The notes beneath the pieces were generated by a model. That model saw only the letters and a list, made by a program, of their open reading frames with translations, had not been told where the DNA came from and ran no database searches. From Candidatus Poribacteria bacterium (GTDB lineage: Bacteria; Poribacteria; WGA-4E; WGA-3G): 42,393 nt of DNA. The stretch's first letter is position 1. The number at the start of each line of letters is the position of its first letter. The position numbers and the translations under genes are program-made. The stretch spans positions 1 through 42,393 of the forward strand of contig JAPOQK010000010.1 in the NCBI GenBank assembly GCA_026710795.1, written 5' to 3'. Positions 27,208 to 35,540 of the stretch are shown here, piece by piece.

Positions 27208-28803
27208 CTATTCAACGGTAAGGTCTTGTAGTTCTGTTTTAGCTTGGGCAACTTCCTCTTCATCAAGAGTAGGTCTATCAATAATTGAAAACAGGTCGTA
27301 GACAGCAGTAGCACCATCGTTAGAAAGTGATTTTGCAGTTACCTCAAGATTTTGGTCTAAGTTGTATTTATAGTTAACCTCAATAGGTGAACCTTGCGGT
27401 AATCCAGGGGGTAACTTAAGGGTACATTCACCCAATTTATACTCTTCAAATAGATCAATATCGTCTTTACATTGATCCTGTTCAAGTCCTTGTACCACTT
27501 CAATTAACACCGATGGTTGATTGTGATCCACCGTCAAGAACTTATCCGCAATTTCACATGGAACAGCAGTCATTTTCGGAATCATGACATGGATAATATG
27601 CTGACGGTTCATATTGAGAACGATAAGTCCAAGATTATGGGTCGCACCATCAGTAACGGTCACCTTAGGAGCACCATCTGGACCGATAAAACGATCTATG
27701 ACAGCATCAGGCATATCAACTCCCTCTGTACTACCTTCGGAAATCTGACGCAATGTACCCTGAATTGCGGCTCCTATTGCAACTACTTCGTCAGGATTGA
27801 CTTCATACGGATTGATCTCTTTGCCACTGATTGATGCTATCATCTCCTGTACCATAGGCATACGAATTGATCCACCCACCAATAAAATCTTGTCAATCGC
27901 TTCCCAAGTTATATCTGCTTCTGAGAGCACCATATTGCACAAAACACGGCATCTTTCGAGTAGATCAGCAGTAAGTTGTTCAAACTTCTCGCGAGTCAAT
28001 TCTACACGCGTGGTTTTTCCGTTATACCCACAAACGATAAGTGCTCGTTGCCTTAACGACAAAGATTCCTTTGCAGTAATAGCATCTAATTGAAGATCCT
28101 GGTAGGTGTGAAGGTCTTCCAACGGATTTTCACCGTGTTCTATCTCAAACATTTCAGCGACATAAGTGATGATTTTGTCATCCCAATCTTTACCGCCGAG
28201 TCTGTGATCTCCATTGGTTGCAAGCATCTGTATTTCTGATTCTGAAACCCTCATGAGAGTCACATCAAACGTTCCACCACCGAGGTCAAATACAAACACA
28301 TTCTGATTAGTTCCCAATTGATCAATACCGTAGGCAAGAGCTGCAGCCGTTGGTTCGTTTAGCACCTGTAGAACGTTTAACCCTGCTATTTTCCCAGCGT
28401 TGCGCGTTGCTTCACGTTCTGCATCGTGGAAATATGCAGGGACAGTGATAACTGCATCTGTTATCTCTTCACCCAGATATGTCTCTGCATCTTGCTTGAG
28501 TTTTGTAAGAATTACTGCGGAAAGTTCCTCGGGTGAATAGTCCTTTCCATCAAATGTACGATAGAAGTCCGTTTTGGATTTACCCATCTCACGTTTGATA
28601 AACTCCACAATTTGTTCAGGCACTGCTCTGGCGTTCTGCTTAGCAATCTTACCGACAGTAACAAGGGTATCCTCAAACATTACGACAGATGGTGTAATAC
28701 GTTCGCTCTCAAGGTTTGGAATAATCTCCGGTTGACCGTGTTCGTTGACATGTGCAATTACAGAAAATGTAGTACCAAGGTCAATCCCAACGACTTTACC
28801 CAT
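27208..28803 (-). CDS. dnaK: Lidless Hsp70 (DnaK-like) chaperone
   Basis: From the ATG at 28803 (AAAGGGGGT upstream, overlapping the grpE-like stop) the protein has 531 residues. The nucleotide-binding domain is intact: VGIDLGTTFS (phosphate 1), EPTAAALAYG, FVFDLGGGTFDVTLM (phosphate 2) and KILLVGGSIRMPMVQ. A beta substrate-binding domain follows to about residue 500, but the ~100-residue helical lid of canonical DnaK (about 610-640 residues) is missing. The hydrophobic interdomain linker (DVLLLD in DnaK) is replaced by KVTVTDG. The domain thus looks specialised. Longer in-frame starts would run through the grpE-like gene. Its companions are a GrpE-like factor upstream and the J-like fusion proteins downstream. 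Confidence 0.9.
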   Translation of the reverse strand: MGKVVGIDLGTTFSVIAHVNEHGQPEIIPNLESERITPSVVMFEDTLVTVGKIAKQNARAVPEQIVEFIKREMGKSKTDFYRTFDGKDYSPEELSAVILTKLKQDAETYLGEEITDAVITVPAYFHDAEREATRNAGKIAGLNVLQVLNEPTAAALAYGIDQLGTNQNVFVFDLGGGTFDVTLMRVSESEIQMLATNGDHRLGGKDWDDKIITYVAEMFEIEHGENPLEDLHTYQDLQLDAITAKESLSLRQRALIVCGYNGKTTRVELTREKFEQLTADLLERCRVLCNMVLSEADITWEAIDKILLVGGSIRMPMVQEMIASISGKEINPYEVNPDEVVAIGAAIQGTLRQISEGSTEGVDMPDAVIDRFIGPDGAPKVTVTDGATHNLGLIVLNMNRQHIIHVMIPKMTAVPCEIADKFLTVDHNQPSVLIEVVQGLEQDQCKDDIDLFEEYKLGECTLKLPPGLPQGSPIEVNYKYNLDQNLEVTAKSLSNDGATAVYDLFSIIDRPTLDEEEVAQAKTELQDLTVE

Positions 28804-29500
28804 CCGTATTACCCCCTTTCTCATCAGAAACAGGTTCACCCAAAATGTTATCAGATTCTTGTGTAGGTGGATTATATCGGAATATAGTAACCTCCTCTGG
28901 TCGGAACACTTTATCTCGCCAGTTAAACCCAATTTTATGTACTTCAGCAATCTTTCGATCCTGTTCTGGATCGTCAGAAGGTATTACTTTACGTGTCTTG
29001 TGCAATTGCCTGTCAAGTGTCCGTGATGAGTCTGTATATGGTACTACATCCATACGGTATAATACCTCTTCAAGGTTATACCTAAAGTTCTCCAAATTCT
29101 TTCTGTATTGCTTTAACGCATCAGTCATGTTCTCATTATTTCCATTGCACATCTCATCAAATTGCGATTCAAGTGCCACAAAACTGTCGTATAGTTGGAT
29201 CAAGTTATGGATAATCGGTTTGTGAAGTACTTCAAGCAAAAAACTCTCTTTATAGTCCTTCATTTCAGCATATAATTTGTCAAACATTTCAGTCTGATTC
29301 TGGTTCCGAGCAATCTGCTTATCGAACAGTTCTTGTAATGCAACTAAACTCTGTGTTATATCTGTAAGTTCAATTGGTTGTTCACTTGAGTCAACGGTCA
29401 ATTCCTTTTCCTTTTCAGATTCTGAGGTGTCACTGTTCTCTTCCATATATGTATCTAAATCAGTGTTTGGTCTCGTATTACCATTTTCATTCATTTGCAT
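28796..29500 (-). CDS. grpE: GrpE-like nucleotide exchange factor
   Basis: The 234-residue protein has an acidic, disordered start, a long helix/coiled-coil region (about 55-140), and a C-terminal part that reads like the GrpE beta domain (EVHKIGFNWRDKVFRPEEVT). GrpE normally releases ADP from DnaK. The sequence is strongly diverged, so exchange activity is likely but not certain. It overlaps dnaK by 8 bases and is preceded by a near-perfect promoter. The start could be the ATG at 29500 or that at 29494; AGGGT fits the second slightly better. Confidence 0.75.
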   Translation of the reverse strand: MQMNENGNTRPNTDLDTYMEENSDTSESEKEKELTVDSSEQPIELTDITQSLVALQELFDKQIARNQNQTEMFDKLYAEMKDYKESFLLEVLHKPIIHNLIQLYDSFVALESQFDEMCNGNNENMTDALKQYRKNLENFRYNLEEVLYRMDVVPYTDSSRTLDRQLHKTRKVIPSDDPEQDRKIAEVHKIGFNWRDKVFRPEEVTIFRYNPPTQESDNILGEPVSDEKGGNTDG

Positions 29501-29574
29501 ACCCTAATATAGAATTCTCCTTACAACAACGGTATTCTCTTAGGAGGGAGGATAGTAAAATCAACTCTCTTCCG

Positions 29575-29603
29575 ATTATACAATGGATTAGGTGGCAGGT
29601 CAA
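29575..29603 (-). promoter_or_regulatory. Sigma-70 promoter of the grpE-dnaK block
   Basis: On the minus strand TTGACC (29598-29603) and a perfect TATAAT (29575-29580) are separated by exactly 17 bp. Transcription would begin near 29568, about 68 bases before the grpE start. No CIRCE-type inverted repeat or heat-shock sigma motif is seen, which argues for housekeeping expression. Confidence 0.75.
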
Positions 29604-29675
29604 CTATAGTGATATGCCAATTATTTGAGACATCAAACAACCGAAAAGATAGCAAATAAAATGCGGTATAGTGTA

Positions 29676-30956
29676 TTACCTTTTCTGCCAAGGAACACTA
29701 CCAGCCTTCTGTTTTTCTTCCTGAAAAAGCTGACCCATCTCTCTATACAACTGCCCGTTTGTTTGTGAATTATCAGTCGTCTCCAAAGGGTCACTGGACA
29801 GATCATATAATTCCAATGGTTCAAAAGGTCTATTGTGTAGTAACTTTATATCACCACGACGTATCGCATGTTGGCATTGTCCACGGAACTGCGGTCCACC
29901 CTCTCGTCGTATCCAATAAAGAAGGCGGTCTGAGAAGTCCTGATTTTCACCTTGAAGTGTTTTCAATATTGAACGTCCTTCAATTTCGTGGTTAACAGGG
30001 ACATCCGCTACTTCACACACAGTTGGATATAAATCCATGAGCATACCAACCTGATCAGTTACATGTCCTTTTGGTATGTTTCCTTGCCACATCGCGCAGG
30101 TAGGCACTCTAATACCACCTTCATACATCTCACCTTTCTGTCCGCGTAGCGGTCCGTTGTGTGCACCAACCCCTATTTGTCCGCCATTGTCTGACGAATA
30201 GATGACAAGTGTGTTTGACAACTGATCAGTTTCCTCAAGGGCATCAAGCACGCGTCCAATTCCCGCATCCATATGCTCAACAAGGGCAACATATTTTGCG
30301 CGTTGTGGGGATATATCAGGTTCACGTTCCATCACTCGTTCAATCCAATCATCAGGAGGTTGGATCGGTGTATGGGGTGCGTTGTAAGCGAGATAAAGGA
30401 AGAACGGATGCGATGTATGTGCATGAGTCCGAACAAAGTCAACACTCCAATCCGAAAAGAGATCTGTTGCGTGTCCTCTCGGATCAATTGTTTCTAAGTC
30501 ATGCCGCATATAGTTATTATTGTGTCTAAGGTGTGTGTAGTAGTCATCCATCATATCCCCAAGAAACCCGTGAAAATGGTCGAATCCTCGTTTGCATGGG
30601 TGATTCTCATCTTCAAGTCCCAAATGCCATTTTCCAATGATGGCCGTTCGGTAGTCTTTCTGTTTCAGCATAGTAGGCATCGTGATTGCATCCTGACGAA
30701 AATATCCCCAGTTGTTCTGTGCATGGGTGCGAATCACACCAGGCACCCCAACTCTATCAGGGTAACGTCCCGTCAATAGAGATGCCCGACTCGGTGAACA
30801 GACAGAGCAATTCGCATAAAACTGCGTGAAACGTGTACCCTCTGCTGCAATTCTATCAATGTTCGGTGTTTGAATGGAAGGTCCGTTATGCGCGGATATA
30901 TCACCATAACCATGATCATCCGCAAGTATGAGTAATATATTCGGTAATTTTGCCAT
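29676..30956 (-). CDS. Type I sulfatase
   Basis: The roughly 426-residue enzyme removes sulfate esters. N-terminal metal site: LLILADDHGYGD. The activation motif CSPSRASLLTG begins at Cys53, the residue converted to formylglycine. GKWHLG and HTPIQPP are further family landmarks. The ATG at 30956 has GGAG six bases upstream and is preferred to an in-frame ATG at 30968. No signal peptide is seen, so a cytoplasmic site is likely. The C-terminus is complete. The SUMF1-like proteins nearby lack the catalytic Cys pair and probably cannot mature it. Context with GH95 suggests sulfated fucan-like substrates. Confidence 0.92.
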   Translation of the reverse strand: MAKLPNILLILADDHGYGDISAHNGPSIQTPNIDRIAAEGTRFTQFYANCSVCSPSRASLLTGRYPDRVGVPGVIRTHAQNNWGYFRQDAITMPTMLKQKDYRTAIIGKWHLGLEDENHPCKRGFDHFHGFLGDMMDDYYTHLRHNNNYMRHDLETIDPRGHATDLFSDWSVDFVRTHAHTSHPFFLYLAYNAPHTPIQPPDDWIERVMEREPDISPQRAKYVALVEHMDAGIGRVLDALEETDQLSNTLVIYSSDNGGQIGVGAHNGPLRGQKGEMYEGGIRVPTCAMWQGNIPKGHVTDQVGMLMDLYPTVCEVADVPVNHEIEGRSILKTLQGENQDFSDRLLYWIRREGGPQFRGQCQHAIRRGDIKLLHNRPFEPLELYDLSSDPLETTDNSQTNGQLYREMGQLFQEEKQKAGSVPWQKR

Positions 30957-30989
30957 ATAAATCTCCATTAAGAAGTCATAATTGTCTTT

Positions 30990-31196
30990 TTATTTCACCT
31001 TTCCAACAATGCAAACGTCCAAATTGGTGTGAGGTGCAGCCAAATTGGACGCAAGACGAATAACTTCAATTAAATGTTCTTGTGCAGTATCCAGATCTCC
31101 TTCATCAATTAGATTACACGCGAGACCGTTTAACTCCTGCGCCTTATTGATATTCTGAGTCTGGTGGTCATTTTCTTCGATTATCTGTTCTTCCAT
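30990..31196 (-). CDS. Small TPR-like protein
   Basis: This 68-residue frame reads NKAQELNGLACNLIDEGDLDTAQEHLIEV, a TPR-type helix pair, then a short non-matching end (DVCIVGKVK). No strong ribosome-binding site precedes it. It may be a real small protein, or the 5' part of a TPR gene truncated by frameshift, since APHTNL before the end looks like the start of a second TPR unit. It lies between the LamG protein and the sulfatase. Confidence 0.4.
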   Translation of the reverse strand: MEEQIIEENDHQTQNINKAQELNGLACNLIDEGDLDTAQEHLIEVIRLASNLAAPHTNLDVCIVGKVK

Positions 31197-31340
31197 ATTA
31201 CAAATTATCTGAGTCTACGCAACAGTGGGAGGCGCGTTTTGTAAGCGCGCTGAATACTATTAATCCTCCTGATAACTAAAACAAGTTAGTCATAATAACT
31301 AAAAAAATGGTGAAAATTGCGTAAGTCCAAAACGGAATAT

Positions 31341-32135
31341 TTACCGAGATTTGATGCTACCCCACGTGGTCGCCAGTTTGTCGGAAGGTTCCACAGACAG
31401 TAATGTTTCAATACCATTATCCATCAAATCTTTGATATCATCTACGGATATCGCAACATTAAATACAGCAACATCATACAGCATTCCATTAAGTGTTTCG
31501 GTTGTGTTGTTAGTCCAACCACCTATATTAACCTGTTCTGTGTCCCTTGGTGCAGGTCCACCAAGACCGCCACCTGAACCTATTTCTTCACCATTCTCAT
31601 AGATTTTTATGGTGTCTATACCATCATAGATTGCTGTCATGTATACCCAAGTATTTTTCTTTGCAGCTCCTTGTCTCCAAATGCCTTTCCAACCTCCGCG
31701 ACTAAAGTATGCATCCCACTGCTTACCATCGGGACTTGTTCTGAAAGCATAATTGGCAACTGCACCACCGGCAGCTCTCTTACCAACAATATGTCCATAT
31801 CCGTTCTCTTCATTATTCACAAATACCCACGCAGTAATTGTCCATTCTTCCGCCGCATATAAACTATCAGAGTCAGGGATAATTACCCTATCATTTATGC
31901 CATTTAGACTTAAAGCTGGACCATTGGGTCCATCAACCCATTTGCCACCTTGTAGTTCACCATGATTTTCGTTACCGGAACTATCGTTGATAGTATTACC
32001 ATCTCCCTCGTTAAGCAGCCAAATCCCCATTGCACTCCCAAGTTCAATCTCCGCATGAACTTGTAATGTTAATGCGAAAGCAAAGACGAGTAAACTAACA
32101 CTTACTATACTTAATCGAAATGTATTATTATTCAT
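31341..32135 (-). CDS. Secreted LamG/concanavalin-like domain protein
   Basis: The 264-residue protein has a signal peptide (hydrophobic 10-25, cut after VHA). The rest is one LamG-type jelly-roll domain: MGIWLLNEGDGNTINDSSGN, ALSLNGINDRVIIPDSDSL, EEWTITAWVFVN, YDVAVFNVAISVDDIKDLM. Such domains bind sugars or matrix proteins. The Cys-free product ends with KLATTWGSIKSR, a tail I associate with secreted LamG proteins of Poribacteria. GAGGGAAAA lies before the ATG. It sits between the mannonate-dehydratase-like gene and the sulfatase side. Confidence 0.85.
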   Translation of the reverse strand: MNNNTFRLSIVSVSLLVFAFALTLQVHAEIELGSAMGIWLLNEGDGNTINDSSGNENHGELQGGKWVDGPNGPALSLNGINDRVIIPDSDSLYAAEEWTITAWVFVNNEENGYGHIVGKRAAGGAVANYAFRTSPDGKQWDAYFSRGGWKGIWRQGAAKKNTWVYMTAIYDGIDTIKIYENGEEIGSGGGLGGPAPRDTEQVNIGGWTNNTTETLNGMLYDVAVFNVAISVDDIKDLMDNGIETLLSVEPSDKLATTWGSIKSR

Positions 32136-32271
32136 TTTTCCCTCGCAATATATTTGTACTATCTTGGTTGTATTGCCAATGATAAATTAGTTGTTAACAT
32201 TCAGACATATTAGACATTATAGTGTTATGAATTCTAACACATTTTCTGTTAGACATCAATAGGATATTTGG

Positions 32272-33273
32272 TTATTTATTTTCAGCATTAACTGCCTGAA
32301 TCAGTGCATTGATATATCCAAATTGGTATGCCCATGCCTGTCGGACACGTCCAGAAACTCCTTCAGGTGCAGTATCATCTGGGTGAGATGGTGCGTGGTC
32401 TGGCATTAGCATATATGGGTAATCCACATCTCGCAATGTTTGTGCAACCTTATACATGTCCACGTCACCTTCATCGGGCCATACCTCTTGAAAGTTGTGT
32501 AATCCACCCCGAATGTTGCGAAAATGAATGTTAAATAGCTTCTTCCGTTTCCCAAAATACTCAACTATTTCGTATAGTTTTGTACCGGGGTCTTCTAACC
32601 CTTCTGAGACAACACCACAGCAAAAATTAAAACCATTATACGGACTATCCACAATCTCCGCATACCGTTTCAAACCATCAAAAATCGGGTAATTCCAACG
32701 TTCTACACCACGTAGAATTGGAGCAGGTGGATCATTGGGGTGACAAGCCATCTGTATCTCGTTTTCCTCTGCAACAGGAATAACGCGTTCAAGAAAGTAA
32801 CCAATACGGTCAAATGCTTCTTCCCGACTCACATTACCAGCATCGGAAAGCGTCTCGTTGTCATATTTGGAGAAATCAAAAGTGCTATATTTGGAACCAC
32901 CACGTCCATTAGTCCGTTCTGTCCTTTGATGATTCAGAATGCAGAAGTTATAGTTCAGCCCACGTAATCCTGCCTCTGCAGCATTTTCGATCGTCTTACA
33001 AACCCCATCAATATCCTTATCTCGTTGTGGATCCTGTGCAAGAGTAATGCTTCTCGATATCCCGATGTGAATCATTTCAAGACTGACTCCAGCTGCCGCT
33101 GCTTCATCCTTATGTTTCATCAGAATATCTGGTTGGGTGCTTTTGACAGAAGCATCCATGTGTGTAACACCATGACGAACAAGGAATTCCAATTCCTTTG
33201 TTGATGTCCCGACACCCTGCACGCCGACATGCATTTTACCATTAGTGTGAGTGTCTCTTTCCAATTTGTCCAT
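32272..33273 (-). CDS. Mannonate-dehydratase-like (UxuA family) TIM-barrel enzyme
   Basis: The 333-residue protein resembles UxuA, which dehydrates D-mannonate to 2-keto-3-deoxygluconate in glucuronate breakdown. Shared features are LRGLNYNFCIL, IQMACHPNDPPAP (metal His-Pro-x-Asp region), FNFCCG and LFNIHFRNIRGG. The usual HPDDPP is HPNDPP here. It is about 60 residues shorter than E. coli UxuA, so a related sugar-acid dehydratase or isomerase is possible. GGAGG stands close to the ATG. A good promoter lies upstream. The setting beside sulfatase and fucosidase suits uronate-containing polysaccharide use. Confidence 0.78.
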   Translation of the reverse strand: MDKLERDTHTNGKMHVGVQGVGTSTKELEFLVRHGVTHMDASVKSTQPDILMKHKDEAAAAGVSLEMIHIGISRSITLAQDPQRDKDIDGVCKTIENAAEAGLRGLNYNFCILNHQRTERTNGRGGSKYSTFDFSKYDNETLSDAGNVSREEAFDRIGYFLERVIPVAEENEIQMACHPNDPPAPILRGVERWNYPIFDGLKRYAEIVDSPYNGFNFCCGVVSEGLEDPGTKLYEIVEYFGKRKKLFNIHFRNIRGGLHNFQEVWPDEGDVDMYKVAQTLRDVDYPYMLMPDHAPSHPDDTAPEGVSGRVRQAWAYQFGYINALIQAVNAENK

Positions 33274-33310
33274 CGTATTGTCCTCCTATAGTAGATGAAT
33301 CTAATGGTGT

Positions 33311-33339
33311 ATTTTAGCATATTCAGACAATCATATCAA
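33311..33339 (-). promoter_or_regulatory. Sigma-70 promoter of the UxuA-like gene
   Basis: On the minus strand TTGATA (33334-33339), 17 bp, then TAAAAT (33311-33316), preceded by ATATGC, an extended -10. Each box matches consensus at 5 of 6 bases. Transcription would begin near 33304, 30 bases before the start codon. Confidence 0.7.
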
Positions 33340-33362
33340 TTTATAGAATAGAACATTTGAAA

Positions 33363-33431
33363 CAAAACAAGATTGCTTTGAGAACATATTATGCTAAATT
33401 GTATGATATTTTCAACAATGTGAACCTTCAA
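33363..33431 (+). repeat. Promoter/leader region duplicated at 34594-34665
   Basis: ACAAAACA, GATTGC, TATGCTAAATT and ATTGAACCTTCAA occur in this order at 33363-33431 and again at 34594-34665, with spacings differing by 1-2 bases. TGCTAAATT looks like an extended -10 element. The two copies precede the frameshifted gene and the TPR gene at 34681, so one upstream region was copied together with a gene start. Confidence 0.7.
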
Positions 33432-33716
33432 ATCATTGGCATCAAACTGAGGATATTGAGTTATATTTTACATATTATCATGCACAATTAATTAAACAGT
33501 TTGGAGATATTGATCAAGTCGAAACTGTTGTCGAAATCAGAATATAAGATAAAAAATGATGTTGAACTAAAATTAGACGAAGAAAAACAATATCTGGAAA
33601 CACAAAATTATATAATGCCTGACGAAAGAACGCAGGAAGCATTGAATCATTTAATTCAATCGAAATATAGTGAAGAACACCAATCACATATTCATTTAGA
33701 CGATCACTCACATTGA
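33404..33716 (+). pseudogene. Frameshifted relative of the adjacent lipoprotein
   Basis: An ATG at 33404 opens 47 codons (MIFSTIEPSNHW, then ELYFTYYHAQLIKQFGDI) ending at 33547. A second frame, entered around 33538, continues with EYKIKNDVELKLDEEKQYLE and PDERTQEALNHL to the stop at 33716. Read together the two frames align with the GD-P-V...VVE and D.E..QYI.YL...Y.L.P pattern of the protein at 33726, so one frameshift split a single unit. It lacks a signal peptide, so the 5' end may also be lost. The stop is 9 bp before the intact gene. Confidence 0.7.
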
Positions 33717-33725
33717 GGTGTAAAT

Positions 33726-34514
33726 ATGAAATATTATATTGTATGTATATTGGTATCATTCATCGCAGTTATAGGATGCGGAGAGGTAGAAGAAGATGCA
33801 AGACCCGCTGGATATATTGAAACTGTACAAATACCTGAGGACTGGCATGAAACCAGCACATTGTTTTACAAACCTGATGCTGATCAAATTCAAAAACTTC
33901 TCAACCTTCGATATCCTCATAACTGGTATAATGAACCTAATTTAGAATTACAGGCTACATACTATTATGCCATGATGTTGCAAAGATATGGAGATACGCC
34001 TGCAGTTCACATACACTCGCAAGCTTATAGATTATGGATATTGAGTGAGGGTAAGCCGTATGAAATATCATCTGAAGATAATATTTTATCCCTAAAAGCA
34101 ATGTATATATTATGGCCTAATCCATCAAATCTAAGTGCATTGAATAAAACAATAAGAATTCAAGAAGAGAGTGATATACTCGAAAACACGGACGATCCTG
34201 ATATTTATAGAAAAATATACACACAACGACTTATAGATCAGCATGGAGATATCCCATCGGTGTATGTAGTAGTTGAAGGCGAAGTCAAGCTGAGATTTGG
34301 CGGTTTTCCTGTTACTACAGACGCTGAAAAAGATCAATATATTTCATATCTAAGAGCATCGTATGTTTTACAACCGACAGAATATAACCTTTGCATACTC
34401 AATGCACATATAGATGCAAAAGAAAACGGTATTCCTTTCCATAAAATAGTCCACGATTGCAAGGAAGGAACTTTGGAAGAACTATTTGAGGATCTGGGTT
34501 GGGATATGGAATAA
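33726..34514 (+). CDS. Lipoprotein with two internal repeats, function unknown
   Basis: The 262-residue product has a lipobox AVIGC (Cys18). The mature part contains two copies of one unit: TYYYAMMLQRYGDTPAVHIH...YILWPNPSNL (about 78-145) and YTQRLIDQHGDIPSVYVVVE...YVLQPTEYNL (about 160-230). Each looks helical, like a TPR-type pair. I do not recognise a named family. A frameshifted single-unit relative lies just upstream. Two hairpins follow the stop. It probably sits in a membrane facing the periplasm and binds a partner. Confidence 0.65.
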   Translation: MKYYIVCILVSFIAVIGCGEVEEDARPAGYIETVQIPEDWHETSTLFYKPDADQIQKLLNLRYPHNWYNEPNLELQATYYYAMMLQRYGDTPAVHIHSQAYRLWILSEGKPYEISSEDNILSLKAMYILWPNPSNLSALNKTIRIQEESDILENTDDPDIYRKIYTQRLIDQHGDIPSVYVVVEGEVKLRFGGFPVTTDAEKDQYISYLRASYVLQPTEYNLCILNAHIDAKENGIPFHKIVHDCKEGTLEELFEDLGWDME

Positions 34515-34528
34515 ATGTTAAAGTATTT

Positions 34529-34574
34529 CTGCTTACAGTAAGCAGGATAACAAGAGTGTAAATTCACTCTCTTT
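34529..34574 (+). terminator. Two tandem hairpins after the lipoprotein gene
   Basis: CTGCTTA (34529-34535) pairs with TAAGCAG (34539-34545), and AGAGTG (34553-34558) pairs with CACTCT (34565-34570), followed by CTTTGC. Only the second has a weak T-tract, so termination is tentative. Confidence 0.45.
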
Positions 34575-34680
34575 GCATATAATATATATTGGTACAAAAC
34601 AGGATTGCACAAAAGCACAAACTATGCTAAATTTAAAATTAGTTTACAACACATTGAACCTTCAAGTCAATTGATAAAAT

Positions 34681-35532
34681 ATGAAAAAAAAACTGATTAT
34701 CTTACTCTCATTGGTCATAATTTTCCCACATTTCTTCAATACAACATCAATTGCAGGACAAGATCTCTTTGCACTTGGAGACCATCTCTCGAAAATGGGT
34801 AATTATGATGCTGCAATAACTGAATATAAACGTTTTATCTTCTTTCATCCAGATGATAAACGTGTAGCAAAAACATACTACAACATTGGACTGGCATATC
34901 GGACACAAGGGTTGTGGCAAGAAGCTATTATGGCAATGAGAAATTCTATTCTACACGCCACAACTGATGATGAAAAATCCGAATACCAGATAAACCTGGC
35001 TGTAACACTGATTTCATCAAAGCAATATGACCTCGCACAATTGGAATTGATAAAATTAATGTTACGAGACCCAAATGGAATATTTACACAACGCGTCCTA
35101 TTGTTACGAGCAGTAGCGTATATATACCAGTTTCAATGGGAAGAAGCGCGTGAAGTCTTACAAGAGTATACGGATGACGATAAACTTGACATACTTTTTA
35201 ACAAGGCTGCAAATCTTCCACAAAAGTCCACCAACACAGCAAAGATGTTATCTACAATAATTCCGGGTGCAGGTCAGTTTTACACAAAAGACTGGCGTAG
35301 TGGGTTAAATGCCCTCGTTCTAAACAGTTTGCTTGGGTATGTAGCAGTTGATGCAGTGTTGGATCAACATTACGCAGATGCCGCCTTTTGGATGTTTTTT
35401 ATCTTCGTTCGATACTATCAGGGAAATTTTTATAGGGCGGAAATTGCAGTAAAAACATATAATAAAGAGGTTTCTCAACGTGCAGCGAACGACATTTTAG
35501 ATAGACTTCAAGAGATTGCAGAAACTCCGTGA
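34681..35532 (+). CDS. TPR protein with C-terminal membrane segment
   Basis: The 283-residue protein starts with a signal peptide or anchor (residues 4-26). TPR units follow: LSKMGNYDAAITEYKRFIFF, YYNIGLAYRTQGLWQEAIMA, LISSKQYDLAQLELIKLM and QFQWEEAREVLQEY. After the TPR region, IIPGAGQFYTKDWRSGLNAL opens a hydrophobic pair (about 195-250). This P-G-x-G-Q motif followed by membrane helices is typical of DUF5683-like proteins. A role in envelope assembly or stability is likely but undefined. No strong ribosome-binding site is present. The gene converges on the TRAP permease. Confidence 0.7.
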   Translation: MKKKLIILLSLVIIFPHFFNTTSIAGQDLFALGDHLSKMGNYDAAITEYKRFIFFHPDDKRVAKTYYNIGLAYRTQGLWQEAIMAMRNSILHATTDDEKSEYQINLAVTLISSKQYDLAQLELIKLMLRDPNGIFTQRVLLLRAVAYIYQFQWEEAREVLQEYTDDDKLDILFNKAANLPQKSTNTAKMLSTIIPGAGQFYTKDWRSGLNALVLNSLLGYVAVDAVLDQHYADAAFWMFFIFVRYYQGNFYRAEIAVKTYNKEVSQRAANDILDRLQEIAETP

Positions 35533-35540
35533 AAGCGAAA

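Noticed and set aside
28803..28950. Upstream 49-codon extension of dnaK
   Set aside because: It lies within the grpE-like gene, and the Hsp70 domain with a strong ribosome-binding site begins at 28803.
29598..29630. TTGGCAT on the minus strand as a third sigma-54 promoter
   Set aside because: No TTGC follows at the right distance, and a near-perfect sigma-70 promoter overlaps it.
30417..30425. ATGTGCAT inside the sulfatase gene as a third activator site
   Set aside because: It lacks TGCCC, the second half-site and a -24/-12 element; it is coding sequence.
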